Positions 18,245 to 27,820 of a stretch of DNA of 64,000 nucleotides are shown here, piece by piece; within the stretch, counting starts at the first letter, position 1, and each line of letters starts with the position of its first letter. Position numbers and translations under genes: made by a program. Source of the DNA: Winogradskyella sp. (GTDB taxonomy: Bacteria > Bacteroidota > Bacteroidia > Flavobacteriales > Flavobacteriaceae); NCBI GenBank assembly GCA_013002225.1, contig JABDKL010000173.1:1-64000 (forward strand). Reading direction: 5' to 3'. Under the pieces are notes generated by a model. That model did not search any database, was not told the DNA's origin, and saw only the letters and a list, made by a program, of their open reading frames with translations.

Positions 18245-18276
18245 AAAAAGGATGCATGTAACAGTGCATCCTTTTT
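18245..18276 (-). terminator. Intrinsic terminator of the ABC exporter gene
   Basis: AAAAAGGATGCA (18245-18256) and TGCATCCTTTTT (18265-18276) form a perfect 12-bp stem with an 8-nt loop. The T-run follows on the minus strand. It lies 20 bp past the stop codon at 18297. Confidence 0.88.
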
Positions 18277-18296
18277 GATTTAAAAAGAATTTAGTA

Positions 18297-20120
18297 TTAT
18301 TCGAAACTCTGCATTTCTACTAACTTTTTATACACTCCATTTTTTGCTATTAATTCTGCATGAGTTCCTTGTTCTGCAACTTCTCCACGTTGCATTACAA
18401 CAATTACATCTGCATTTTGTATAGTAGATAGTCTATGGGCAATTACTATAGATGTTCTATTCTTCATCATTTTTTCTAAGGCATCCTGTACTAATCGCTC
18501 ACTTTCGGTATCTAGTGCAGAAGTGGCTTCGTCTAATATCATTATAGGAGGGTTCTTTAAAACAGCTCTTGCGATACTTAATCGCTGTTTCTGACCACCA
18601 GATAGTTTACCACCTGAGTCTCCAATGTTGGTATGGATACCGTTCGGTAAATCTTTAACAAATTCCCAGGCATTTGCAATTTTTAAAGCCTCAATAATTT
18701 CAGCGTCAGTGGCCTCTTTTTTACCTAAGAGAATGTTGTTTTTAACCGTATCATTAAATAATATTGAATCTTGTGTTACCAGGCCCATTAAACTACGTAA
18801 TGATACTTTTGTAAGTGATCTAATATTTTTTCCATCGATTTTAATGTTACCTTCATTAACGTCATAAAAGCGTGTTACTAAATTAGCAATTGTACTTTTG
18901 CCACTACCAGACTGACCTACTAATGCAACACTCTTACCCTTCGGAACTGTTAAAGTGAAATTTTTTAAGACATAATGATCTTCATATTTAAAGGAGATAT
19001 CATCTAGTTTAATTTCGTTTGAAAATTCATTTTTAGTTTCAGCATTTGGCACATCTTCGAGAGGTGAAACTGTATTTAAGATTTCTAAAACACGCTCTGC
19101 TGCGGCATTCCCTTTTTTAACACTATAGCTAGCTTTACTAATCGCTTTAGCTGGTGTTAGTATATTGTAAGCCAGACCCATATAAACGATAAATAGACCT
19201 GGGTCGAGAGCATTATCTCTAAGTACCATACTACCTCCATACCATAGAAGTATTGCTATTACGGTAATGCCTAAAAACTCAGAGGTTGGAGATGCTAAGT
19301 TTTGTCTGTGTAATAATTTATTTGAAAAATTAAAGAATCGATTGGTAGAATCCTGAAAACGATTATTAAATGAAGGCTCCGCATTAAATCCTTTAATCAC
19401 TTTTAGGCCACCCAATGTCTCTTCTACTATTGATAAAAATTGACCTTGTTCCTTTTGGACATATCCTGATTTTCGCTTTAAAGATTTACCTATTAATGAA
19501 ATTATAAATCCACTGACAGGAATGAAAATAAAAACAAAAATTGTAAGCTTAATACTTATTAAAACCATCATGATTATTGTAAAAATGATCATTAGCGGTT
19601 CGCGTACAATTAATTCTAAAATTGATAAAAATGAGGTTTGAATTTCCTGAACATCACTAGAAATACGTGCAATTGTATCACCTTTTCGCTTTTCTGAATA
19701 ATAGGAAATAGGGAGAATCATTATTTTTTCATAAAGCTTATTTCTAATATCCCTTAATACGCCATTTCGTAAAAAAGTTATGAAATACATGGCCAGATAG
19801 GCAAAGATATTTTTTAGAAGGAACATGGTTATAACAAGACCAACCATGAATATTAAAACATCATCATGACCCTCTATGGATTTTTGAGTTACGAAATAAT
19901 TGAGATAGTTTTCTCCATAATCTTTAATATTGCTCAGTCCAGACCATTCAGGTTTTATTAGTAACGGTTCGGTTTTTCCAAATAACACGTTTAGCATTGG
20001 GAATAATGATACCATAGACAAAGTACCGAATAATGCATAAAAGATGTTACAGATTATGTTTAAGATTGCGTAGCCTTTGTAAGGTTTGGCAAAACCAAGA
20101 ATTTGTTTAAAATAATTCAT
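18297..20120 (-). CDS. ABC exporter with fused membrane and ATPase domains, MsbA-like
   Basis: A 607-residue half-transporter of the type IV ABC exporter fold. Six transmembrane helices fill about residues 15-330. The nucleotide-binding domain has Walker A GQSGSGKS, the signature LSGGQKQR, Walker B IMILDEATSALD and the H-loop VIAHRLS. It would work as a homodimer. MsbA, the lipid A-core flippase, is the closest functional match in such genomes, but multidrug exporters share the architecture. Its ATG directly follows the stop codon of the phosphohexomutase gene, so the two are translationally linked. Confidence 0.85.
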   Translation of the reverse strand: MNYFKQILGFAKPYKGYAILNIICNIFYALFGTLSMVSLFPMLNVLFGKTEPLLIKPEWSGLSNIKDYGENYLNYFVTQKSIEGHDDVLIFMVGLVITMFLLKNIFAYLAMYFITFLRNGVLRDIRNKLYEKIMILPISYYSEKRKGDTIARISSDVQEIQTSFLSILELIVREPLMIIFTIIMMVLISIKLTIFVFIFIPVSGFIISLIGKSLKRKSGYVQKEQGQFLSIVEETLGGLKVIKGFNAEPSFNNRFQDSTNRFFNFSNKLLHRQNLASPTSEFLGITVIAILLWYGGSMVLRDNALDPGLFIVYMGLAYNILTPAKAISKASYSVKKGNAAAERVLEILNTVSPLEDVPNAETKNEFSNEIKLDDISFKYEDHYVLKNFTLTVPKGKSVALVGQSGSGKSTIANLVTRFYDVNEGNIKIDGKNIRSLTKVSLRSLMGLVTQDSILFNDTVKNNILLGKKEATDAEIIEALKIANAWEFVKDLPNGIHTNIGDSGGKLSGGQKQRLSIARAVLKNPPIMILDEATSALDTESERLVQDALEKMMKNRTSIVIAHRLSTIQNADVIVVMQRGEVAEQGTHAELIAKNGVYKKLVEMQSFE

Positions 20121-21848
20121 TTATAACTTCATGTCCTTTAATATGGCATCAATTCTGTTTTCCAACAATTGCTCGGTTTCTTTAAAATCAGATGCATTAT
20201 TTAATGCGGTGTTAACGCTGATATAGAACTTTATTTTTGGTTCAGTACCACTAGGTCTTAAGGCTATTTTGCTTCCATCTTCGGTATAATAAATTAAAAC
20301 ATTAGATTTTGGAATATCCAGAGCCTCATTTGTAGACGTTTTTATATCACTAGCTGTTGAAGTTAAATAATCTTCAACTCTAATTACCTTAGAATTATTA
20401 ATCTCATGTAATGGATTGTTGCGCGCATCAACCATCATTTGCTTTATTTCTTGAGCACCTTCAATGCCTTTTTTAGTTAATGAAATTAGACGTTCCTTAT
20501 ATAAGCCATGCTCCACATACAAATCGATTAACTTTTTGTAAAGGCTTTTTCCTTCTGCCTTGGCTTGTGCTGCAATTTCACAGGCTAAAAGTGTGGATGT
20601 AACAGCATCCTTATCTCTAACGAAATCACCAACCATATAGCCAAAACTTTCTTCTCCGCCACCAATAAAATCCTGATTAGGAAAGTCTTTTATCATCTTG
20701 GCAATCCATTTAAATCCTGTTAAACCAATTTTATAGTCTACGTCATAAGCATCTGCTAAAACAGCCATCATTGGCGTGGATACAATAGTGCTTGCAATAA
20801 ATTGGTTGCCATTAATTTTATCTGAATTTTTCCATTGTTGCAGTAAAAAATCAGTCATTAATAGCATGGTTTGGTTTCCATTTAAAATCACTAATTCGTT
20901 TTCTAAATTTCTAACTACAATACCTAAACGATCACAATCAGGATCAGTACCAATGACGATATCACCATTAACTTTTTCTGCAAGTTCCATTGCCATTTTT
21001 AAGGCTTCTGGTTCCTCCGGGTTGGGTGATTTTACTGTTGGAAAGTTACCATCTGGCTCGCGTTGCTCTTCTACAATATGAACATTAGAATATCCTGCTC
21101 TTTTTAGTGTTTCGGGTATGGACATAATGGATGTTCCATGAAGAGAGGTGAAAACAACGTTTAAATTTTGCTTAGCTGCAGTAGAGGTATTAAAACTTCC
21201 ATTTTCAATGGAGGCCTCAATAAATACATTATCAATCTCTTTACCAATATATTCTATTAATTGTGGGTTAGCATCAAATTTAATTTCAGAATACTCTAAA
21301 CTATTAATCTCTGCAATTATTTCACCTTCCTGAGGTGGTACCAATTGGCCACCATCCTGCCAATAAACTTTATAACCATTATATTCCGGTGGATTGTGAG
21401 AAGCTGTTAACACGATACCGCAATGACAGTTTAAGTGTTTAAGCGCAAAAGACAATTCTGGCGTAGGTCTTAAATCTTCAAATAAATACACTTTAATCCC
21501 ATTTGCAGAAAATACATCGGCTACAATCTTACCAAACGTCTTACTATTGTGCCTACAATCGTACGCTATTGCTACCTTTGGTGTTTCATCAGGGAACGCC
21601 TGAATTAAATAATTACTGAGGCCTTGCGTATTTTTACCTAAAGTATATTTATTGATTCTATTGGTACCTAAACCCATTATACCTCGCATACCACCAGTAC
21701 CAAACTCTAAGTCTTTATAAAAACTTTCTTCTAAACCTTTTGGGTCAGAGGCGATGGTATCTTTTATTTTTTTTTGAGTTTCCTCGTCAAACGCTGGAGT
21801 TTGCCATGAGTTAACCCTTTTTAAAATTTCTGGTTTAATATAAATCAT
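20121..21848 (-). CDS. Phosphoglucomutase/phosphomannomutase
   Basis: A 575-residue alpha-D-phosphohexomutase that interconverts hexose 1- and 6-phosphates through a phosphoserine. The phosphoserine loop is [17 protein letters not shown]. The metal-binding loop is DPDCDRLGI, and the sugar-binding loop GGGEESFGY. The C-terminal phosphate-binding motif is [15 protein letters not shown]. Length fits the long Bacteroidota/Bacillus PgcA-like form rather than ManB of about 460 residues. The preference for glucose or mannose cannot be set from sequence. It is followed without gap by the ABC exporter, suggesting envelope sugar supply. Confidence 0.93.
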   Translation of the reverse strand: MIYIKPEILKRVNSWQTPAFDEETQKKIKDTIASDPKGLEESFYKDLEFGTGGMRGIMGLGTNRINKYTLGKNTQGLSNYLIQAFPDETPKVAIAYDCRHNSKTFGKIVADVFSANGIKVYLFEDLRPTPELSFALKHLNCHCGIVLTASHNPPEYNGYKVYWQDGGQLVPPQEGEIIAEINSLEYSEIKFDANPQLIEYIGKEIDNVFIEASIENGSFNTSTAAKQNLNVVFTSLHGTSIMSIPETLKRAGYSNVHIVEEQREPDGNFPTVKSPNPEEPEALKMAMELAEKVNGDIVIGTDPDCDRLGIVVRNLENELVILNGNQTMLLMTDFLLQQWKNSDKINGNQFIASTIVSTPMMAVLADAYDVDYKIGLTGFKWIAKMIKDFPNQDFIGGGEESFGYMVGDFVRDKDAVTSTLLACEIAAQAKAEGKSLYKKLIDLYVEHGLYKERLISLTKKGIEGAQEIKQMMVDARNNPLHEINNSKVIRVEDYLTSTASDIKTSTNEALDIPKSNVLIYYTEDGSKIALRPSGTEPKIKFYISVNTALNNASDFKETEQLLENRIDAILKDMKL

Positions 21849-21920
21849 TGATTAATAGATTAGATAACAAAAATAAACAATTAGATATTTTGAGGTTTAA
21901 TGTTAAGGTTATAATCTTCG

Positions 21921-22874
21921 TTAAATAGCCAAATTAATAGCTTCCTTTATAAAATAACGTGGCTGAGGTTTATTAGAACGAAGCACCAACTCTCCAATAA
22001 AACCGGCAATAAAAAACTGTGAACCAATTATCATTGTAGATAGGGCAATAAAAAACTGTGGCCTTTCGGTTATAAGGCGGCCAGTTGGATTTAGAAATAA
22101 CTTATCAATACCTAAGTAAAACGCGAACGCGAGTCCAATTAAAAACATAATTACTCCCAGTGCTCCGAATAGGTGCATAGGTCGTTTGCCAAATCGAGAA
22201 ATAAACCAGATCGTTAATAAGTCTAAAAATCCATGAATAAATCTATTCATCCCAAATTTGGTAGTTCCATATTTACGGGCCTGATGTTTCACAACCTTTT
22301 CTCCAATATTAGTGAAACCTGCATTTTTAGCCAATACAGGTATGTAGCGATGCATTTCGCCATATACATCAATATGTTTAACAACCGTATTATTATAAGC
22401 CTTTAAACCGCAATTAAAATCGTGAAGGTTCACACCAGAGGTGCGTCTCGCTGCCCAATTAAATAATTTAGAAGGTAGATTTTTTGAAATCACTGAATCA
22501 TAGCGCTTTTTTTTCCAACCAGACACTAAATCTAGATTTTGGTTTGTTATCATTTGAAAAAGTTCTGGAATTTCTTCCGGACTGTCTTGTAAATCCGCAT
22601 CCATAGTAATGACAACGTCGCCAGTAGCCTGAGCAAACCCAGCATGTAGAGCCTGAGATTTACCAAAATTTTTCAAAAACCGAATGCCTTTTACACTTGT
22701 GTTGGTTTGTGTAAGTTCAGAAATTACCTGCCACGAGTTATCTGTACTGCCATCATCAATAAATAAAATTTCATAAGAAAACGAATTGGACTGCATCACT
22801 GATACAATCCAATCGTGTAATTCTTTTAAAGAATCTTCTTCATTAAGTAGTGGTATAACTACTGATATATTCAT
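21921..22874 (-). CDS. Family 2 glycosyltransferase, polyprenyl-phosphate sugar type
   Basis: A 317-residue GT2 enzyme with C-terminal membrane helices, like ArnC, DPM1 and GtrB. The GT-A domain begins MNISVVIPLLNEEDSL and has the DXD-type metal motif in ITMDADLQDSPEEIP. Two hydrophobic helices near residues 230-290 anchor it. Such enzymes move a sugar from a nucleotide donor to undecaprenyl phosphate at the inner membrane. I chose ATG at 22872-22874; a TTG 30 bp upstream would add ten residues that do not resemble the family start. Sugar and acceptor are not determined. Confidence 0.88.
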   Translation of the reverse strand: MNISVVIPLLNEEDSLKELHDWIVSVMQSNSFSYEILFIDDGSTDNSWQVISELTQTNTSVKGIRFLKNFGKSQALHAGFAQATGDVVITMDADLQDSPEEIPELFQMITNQNLDLVSGWKKKRYDSVISKNLPSKLFNWAARRTSGVNLHDFNCGLKAYNNTVVKHIDVYGEMHRYIPVLAKNAGFTNIGEKVVKHQARKYGTTKFGMNRFIHGFLDLLTIWFISRFGKRPMHLFGALGVIMFLIGLAFAFYLGIDKLFLNPTGRLITERPQFFIALSTMIIGSQFFIAGFIGELVLRSNKPQPRYFIKEAINLAI

Positions 22875-22919
22875 AAATGTGATGTCTAAAATACTAGACT
22901 TCAAAAATAGAGATTTTTT

Positions 22920-23453
22920 TTAAGCAGCGTTAGGGTCGCTCTTTTTAACTACCAAAGCAACAATTAAACCGACGATACTAAATCCAACAAGCTGGTATGC
23001 AATTGATTTTAAAGTATTAGCTATTGAGAAAAAATTGTCTTCTGCTTCTAATTGCGTCCTGGTATTATCAATAGCTTCTTGTGGCGCACCAAAATTTTGC
23101 ATCATAGCTAATTGATTTTCTACGATTTTTTCCTGTAAGATTCCTGCAGATTCTGTATCGACAAAATTAAATATAATCATACCAACTAAACCAGGTATAA
23201 TAATACCTATAGCTACTGTAATGAAAAAAGCCGTAAATGCATTTTTGAAACTTATAAATCCACCAGAAAGTTTGCGGGCTTTCATTGAAGCTACAATTCC
23301 AAAAATTATAACTAATAATAATTGACCTATTCCAAACCACCATTTAGTAAATAGATCTAGATATAATGCATAACCTATAATAGTAAATGAAGTTAGAATT
23401 AAAGCCAAATAGAGACCATAAGTTGTAGATAGAGATTTTAATGATTTTTCCAT
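22920..23453 (-). CDS. DUF4199 membrane protein
   Basis: A 177-residue integral membrane protein of the DUF4199 family, widespread in Bacteroidota and of unknown function. Four hydrophobic helices are visible, near residues 12-30, 37-52, 70-95 and 145-168, with a helical soluble loop between the third and fourth (about residues 98-140). The motif KNAFTAFFITVAIG after SGGFISF is typical of the family. Start ATG 23451-23453. It lies about 45 bp upstream of the GT2 gene, a pairing common in this group. Confidence 0.85.
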   Translation of the reverse strand: MEKSLKSLSTTYGLYLALILTSFTIIGYALYLDLFTKWWFGIGQLLLVIIFGIVASMKARKLSGGFISFKNAFTAFFITVAIGIIIPGLVGMIIFNFVDTESAGILQEKIVENQLAMMQNFGAPQEAIDNTRTQLEAEDNFFSIANTLKSIAYQLVGFSIVGLIVALVVKKSDPNAA

Positions 23454-23544
23454 AATTTAGTTGATTTAATTGGTTAACTGATTAGTTAGTGCATAAAGTT
23501 AGCTAAATGTTACAATTTTAATAAAATAAAAATCTTGAAAAAGA

Positions 23545-23574
23545 TTGTAGATTTATAAAAATTACTTAAATTTG
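23545..23574 (+). promoter_or_regulatory. Promoter of rpmE2
   Basis: TTG (23545-23547), a 19-nt spacer, then TAAATTTG (23567-23574) match the Bacteroidota housekeeping promoter TTG/TAnnTTTG. It lies 38 bp upstream of the L31 start. Confidence 0.75.
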
Positions 23575-23612
23575 CACCTCGAAAAAATCGAATTTATTTA
23601 AAGCATTTAGTG

Positions 23613-23864
23613 ATGAAAGCAGGAATACATCCAGAAAATTATAGAGTAGTAGCGTTTAAAGATATGTCTAATGATGATGTCTTTTTAACTAAATCTACTG
23701 CAGATACAAACGAAACTATAGAGGTTGAAGGTGTTGAATATCCATTAGTTAAATTGGAAATTTCTAGAACTTCACACCCATATTACACTGGTAAATCTAA
23801 ATTAGTAGATACAGCTGGTCGTATTGATAAGTTTAAAAACAAATATGCGAAGTTTAAGAAATAA
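23613..23864 (+). CDS. rpmE2: 50S ribosomal protein L31 type B
   Basis: An 83-residue L31 starting [11 protein letters not shown]. It has no cysteine, so it is the zinc-independent C-minus (type B) form. The extra C-terminal part ends in [15 protein letters not shown], as in this form. I chose the ATG at 23613; the GTG three bases earlier would add one residue. It is monocistronic, with a good promoter and a terminator. In species with only type B L31 it is constitutive; elsewhere it responds to zinc limitation. No other L31 gene lies in the window. Confidence 0.95.
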   Translation: MKAGIHPENYRVVAFKDMSNDDVFLTKSTADTNETIEVEGVEYPLVKLEISRTSHPYYTGKSKLVDTAGRIDKFKNKYAKFKK

Positions 23865-23886
23865 GCTTTAGCAACTCAATATTTTT

Positions 23887-23917
23887 AAAAGCCTTTCTGT
23901 TTCAGATGGGCTTTTTT
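23887..23917 (+). terminator. Terminator of rpmE2
   Basis: AAAAGCC pairs with GGCTTTT, and an inner TCTG/CAGA helix caps the stem. A run of six Ts ends the element about 50 bp after the L31 stop codon. Confidence 0.8.
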
Positions 23918-24001
23918 GTTGTCTATAATTAAATTACTTTTGAAATCACAGCACATAATATATCCTATTTTTAATACGTTGTAAATCTAATTCTACCTTT
24001 T

Positions 24002-25177
24002 ATGAACTACATTCTTTTCGATGGACCATACCGCAATAATCTTTTACCTTTTACCTTTACAAGGCCTGTTGCAGATATTCGAGTTGGTATATTAACGATT
24101 CGTCGAAAATGGGAATCTTATTTAGAATATACCACTACCACAGTTACAGAAGATTATTTGGCAGACAAGTTTCCCATGGTGGAAATGGAAGAGAATATAA
24201 TGATAAATGCCTCATTTCTTCCTAACATAAAGGTCATCAAGCAGATTAAAAACCTTAAGTATCATCAGGCATTATTTAAAGATGAAGATGTTATTGCTTT
24301 TTTTGTTAAAGAAGGCGAGGAGTTTAATGATTTTTCCTCTTTTGAAGCCATAGAATTTGAAGACGATATTTTAAAAATAGAACATACTTGGGATATTTTT
24401 TCAAAAAATGGTGCGGCTATTATAGAAGATTTTCATCTCATTACTAAAGATCGTGAATCCCAGCCTATACCCAATACTGTAAATACAATTAATCCTGAAC
24501 TTATTTTTATTGAGAAAGGCGCTGAGTTGAATTATGTAACCTTAAACGCAAGTTCTGGACCAATTTATATAGGTAGAAATGCTGAAGTCATGGAGGGCTC
24601 AGTAGTTAGAGGCCCGTTTGCGCTTTGTAATAATGCGGCTCTAAAGCTAGGCACAAAGATATACGGACCTACAACAGTTGGACCGTATAGTAAGGTTGGA
24701 GGAGAAGTGAACAATTCGGTTTTATTTGGTTATTCTAATAAGGGCCATGACGGATTTTTAGGAAATTCTGTTCTGGGAGAATGGTGCAATATTGGTGCAG
24801 ATTCTAATAATAGTAATTTAAAAAATAATTACGCCGAAGTAAGATTGTGGGATTATAAGACAGAAGGATTTGCAAAGACGGGATTACAATTTTGCGGACT
24901 TATGATGGGAGATCATAGTAAATGCGGAATTAATACGATGTTTAATACTGGTACAGTTGTTGGTGTAAGTGCCAATATCTTTGGAAGTGGATTTCCTCGT
25001 AATTTTGTACCAAGTTTTTCTTGGGGCGGAAGCAAAGGATTTGTTACCTACAAAACCAATAAAGCGTTTGAGGTTGCTGAGGTGGTTATGGCCAGAAGAA
25101 ATGAAGAATTTACAGATAAGGATAAGGCAATTTTAGAATACGTTTTTGAAGAAACAAAACAATATAGAAGAGAATAA
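24002..25177 (+). CDS. GlmU-family sugar nucleotidyltransferase-like protein
   Basis: A 391-residue protein of the Bacteroidota GlmU-like group. The N-terminal domain (to about residue 170) resembles a nucleotidyltransferase, but it opens MNYILFDGPYRNNLLPFTFT and lacks the usual glycine-rich LAAGxGTRM loop. The C-terminal domain is a left-handed beta helix of hexapeptide repeats, visible in IYIGRNAEVMEGSVVRGP and GVSANIFGSGFPRN. The overall layout suggests UDP-GlcNAc or other sugar-nucleotide synthesis, but the altered N-terminus leaves activity open. It is followed after 3 bp by the PD40 protein. Confidence 0.8.
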   Translation: MNYILFDGPYRNNLLPFTFTRPVADIRVGILTIRRKWESYLEYTTTTVTEDYLADKFPMVEMEENIMINASFLPNIKVIKQIKNLKYHQALFKDEDVIAFFVKEGEEFNDFSSFEAIEFEDDILKIEHTWDIFSKNGAAIIEDFHLITKDRESQPIPNTVNTINPELIFIEKGAELNYVTLNASSGPIYIGRNAEVMEGSVVRGPFALCNNAALKLGTKIYGPTTVGPYSKVGGEVNNSVLFGYSNKGHDGFLGNSVLGEWCNIGADSNNSNLKNNYAEVRLWDYKTEGFAKTGLQFCGLMMGDHSKCGINTMFNTGTVVGVSANIFGSGFPRNFVPSFSWGGSKGFVTYKTNKAFEVAEVVMARRNEEFTDKDKAILEYVFEETKQYRRE

Positions 25178-25180
25178 AAA

Positions 25181-26089
25181 ATGTTAAAGACCAAATTTAC
25201 TTTTGTAATTATTATGTTATCTCTAACCTACGGTTTTACTCAAAATGAAGCAGTAGAGATTAACAAACTTAAAATAAACACTAAATTAGATCATTTTGCT
25301 GCGCGTGTTGTTGGTGATAAGATTTATTTTAGTCATAACCTTACCTCAAAAAGAGGACGTGCGCTTAGAGATAAATATGACGGATTTGTATATACCATGT
25401 ATGAGGCGCCATTATCAAATAGTGGTGAAATTATTAATCCGAAACCTGTGGAAAAAACAGAATTAGGACGTTTTAATATGTCTGCAGCAACATTTTCTAA
25501 GGATGGAAGATATATGTACTTTACCACAAACCATGAAGCTAAGGGCACAAATAAATTAAAAGGAATGCAAACTTATAATCTACAAATAAAACGAGCTGAA
25601 TTTGTAGAAGGTAAAGGCTGGACGAATTTTGAGACCTTATCATTTTGTGATCCAGATTATAATTACGCTCATCCTGCTTTAAGTCCGGATGATAATACAC
25701 TTTATTTTATTGCAGATATAAAGGGAACTAAAGGAAAATCAGATTTATATAAAGTTGCTGTTTCTGGTCATAATTCTTACGGAGACGTTATGAGTTTGGG
25801 TGAAAAGATAAACTCTTCGCGCACAGAGATTTTTCCATTTGTAAGTGCAGATAATAAATTATATTTTACCTCCGACAGACGTGGAGGCAAGGGTGGTTTA
25901 GATATTTATAGTTATGATTTGAATTCTACAAATAGTAACCAAGAGCCAGTCTCCTTAAATGAACCTATTAATAGTAGGGGTGATGACTTTTCGTTTTTTT
26001 TAAATAAAGATTTAACTTCCGGATATATATCTTCTAGACGATTTAAGGGCGAAGGCGGCGACGACTTATACTATTTTACAAAATTTTAG
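25181..26089 (+). CDS. Secreted PD40 (TolB-like) propeller protein
   Basis: A 302-residue secreted protein with a signal peptide ending near TYGFTQ. The body has WD40-like PD40 repeats of the TolB kind, for example MYFTTNH, PALSPDDNTLYFIAD and FVSADNKLYFTSDRRGGKGGLDIYSYDL. In Bacteroidota such repeats often come with OmpA domains; here there is none, so this is the propeller alone. It is likely co-transcribed with the GlmU-like gene. Its stop codon overlaps that of the convergent peptide-binding gene by 4 bp. Confidence 0.75.
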   Translation: MLKTKFTFVIIMLSLTYGFTQNEAVEINKLKINTKLDHFAARVVGDKIYFSHNLTSKRGRALRDKYDGFVYTMYEAPLSNSGEIINPKPVEKTELGRFNMSAATFSKDGRYMYFTTNHEAKGTNKLKGMQTYNLQIKRAEFVEGKGWTNFETLSFCDPDYNYAHPALSPDDNTLYFIADIKGTKGKSDLYKVAVSGHNSYGDVMSLGEKINSSRTEIFPFVSADNKLYFTSDRRGGKGGLDIYSYDLNSTNSNQEPVSLNEPINSRGDDFSFFLNKDLTSGYISSRRFKGEGGDDLYYFTKF

Positions 26090-27696
26090 GGGGTTTTACT
26101 AACTGCTTTTAATTCTAAAAGGTTAGTCGGATTAATACCTAGTCCATTTACGTTTTTTCTCGTAAATCTTACAACTTCGTCATAGAATAAAGGAACAATT
26201 GGTGCTGTTGCCATTACTAAAGAATCCATCTTTGTATAAAGATACTCTCTTTTATCGGTGTTGGTTTGTAGATAAGCAGACTCATATAACGCATCGAAAA
26301 CAGGGCTTGAAAAATGCGTATAGTTTGGACCACCAGGAGCAAAATTTTTACTATAGTATAAGGATAAATAATTTTCGGCATCAGGGTAATCAGCAACCCA
26401 ACTGGCTCTAAAAAAATTTAATTGACCATTAGCCTTGGCGTCCTTTAAACTCGAAGCTGGTATTACATCGACATTAACTCGAATTCCTATTTTCTCAATT
26501 TCTCGTTGAATAAATTCACAAAAACTTAAATAATTACTTGTTGTGGTTAACGTTATTTCTGGGTTTACTATTCCTGTTTCAGTTTTAAATTCAGCAACTA
26601 ATTGCTTCGCTAATTCCGGATTGTATTTATAGCCTACAGAATTATTATAACCTGGTAACCCCTTTGGAATAAATCCACCATAGGCCGGAATCCCAACACC
26701 GTTTCTTAAATAGGTCATCATTTTATTTCTATCAAATCCCATATTTATAGCACGCCTAATTTTAATCGATTTTAGTACACTCAATTTAGGATCCATAAAA
26801 AATGCTAAGTATTCCGTGTTTAAGTAGGGACCACGAATCATCTTTACATCATTAGAATAACGTGAACGGAGTTTTCCCTCAGCAGTTAAAATTTCATCTT
26901 TGTACGACGCATCTAATCCGGATACAAAATCAATATTTCCCTGCACAAACTGTAAAAACTCACTTTGTTTATCAGGCAAAAACGTAATAGCTACTGCCTC
27001 CAGATAAGGTAAGTTCTTGCCTTTTTCATCAGCTTCAAAGTAAATTTCGTTTTTTCTAAATACTAACTTTAAATTTTCCTCCCAACGCTTAAACTTAAAA
27101 GGGCCAGTGCCAATCGGATTAGATCTAAAATCGGTTCCATAGTGATCTACAATTTCTTTAGGAACTACAGAACAGTATTTCATCGTTAATAAGCCTAAAA
27201 AAGCAGGAAAGGGTTGCTTAAGTTTAATTTGAAATGTAGACTCATTAATTGCTGAGAACTCTTTTACTTTTTGAAGCACCCAACTTCCAGGCGAAGCCAG
27301 TTTTTTGTCCGTAAGTCTTTTAAAACTATATTCAAAATCAGAAGCAGTTACCATCCGTGTGGAGTCAATACCAAACAATCTGTGTTTATGAAAATAAACA
27401 TCGTTTCTCAAGTTAAATGTATACGTAGTCGCACTATCAGTTACAGTCCAATTGGAAGCAATACAAGGTTTAACTTTTAGTTCATCATCCATTTGAACCA
27501 GGCCGTTGAACAACTGATGTGTGGCCCATATATCTGCAAGATCCTTAGAAAATGCAGGGTCTAAGGATCCAATATTTTTATGTTCGTTGTATTTGAAAAC
27601 TAAATGATCTTTAGTAGAATTTTTTTCTGAAGTACAAGAGGATGTAATAATGCTAATTATCAGGTAAAAAAGGGAAAATCTAGCGTGTTTTAGCAT
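26086..27696 (-). CDS. Peptide ABC transporter substrate-binding lipoprotein (SBP family 5)
   Basis: A 536-residue extracellular solute-binding protein, family 5 (DppA/OppA/NikA type). With the ATG at 27694-27696 it starts with a lipoprotein signal whose lipobox is IITSSC; a GTG 30 bp upstream gives a less convincing leader. Family features include DPAFSKDLADIWATHQLFNGLV, FHKHRLFG and the region PIGTGPFKFKRW. It should bind oligopeptides or a similar ligand in the periplasm. No permease or ATPase gene is near, so it is an orphan in this window. It faces mtaB across a 125-bp divergent gap. Confidence 0.88.
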   Translation of the reverse strand: MLKHARFSLFYLIISIITSSCTSEKNSTKDHLVFKYNEHKNIGSLDPAFSKDLADIWATHQLFNGLVQMDDELKVKPCIASNWTVTDSATTYTFNLRNDVYFHKHRLFGIDSTRMVTASDFEYSFKRLTDKKLASPGSWVLQKVKEFSAINESTFQIKLKQPFPAFLGLLTMKYCSVVPKEIVDHYGTDFRSNPIGTGPFKFKRWEENLKLVFRKNEIYFEADEKGKNLPYLEAVAITFLPDKQSEFLQFVQGNIDFVSGLDASYKDEILTAEGKLRSRYSNDVKMIRGPYLNTEYLAFFMDPKLSVLKSIKIRRAINMGFDRNKMMTYLRNGVGIPAYGGFIPKGLPGYNNSVGYKYNPELAKQLVAEFKTETGIVNPEITLTTTSNYLSFCEFIQREIEKIGIRVNVDVIPASSLKDAKANGQLNFFRASWVADYPDAENYLSLYYSKNFAPGGPNYTHFSSPVFDALYESAYLQTNTDKREYLYTKMDSLVMATAPIVPLFYDEVVRFTRKNVNGLGINPTNLLELKAVSKTP

Positions 27697-27820
27697 ATAA
27701 CTAATAAGTTGTAAATTTGCAGCCACAAAAAATTTAGGTGCTTTTGTTTTTCTAAATTTGAGTGATAAAGGTAAATTTAAATAGATCTTGAAGCAAGTTC
27801 GAGATTATAAATAATTAGAA

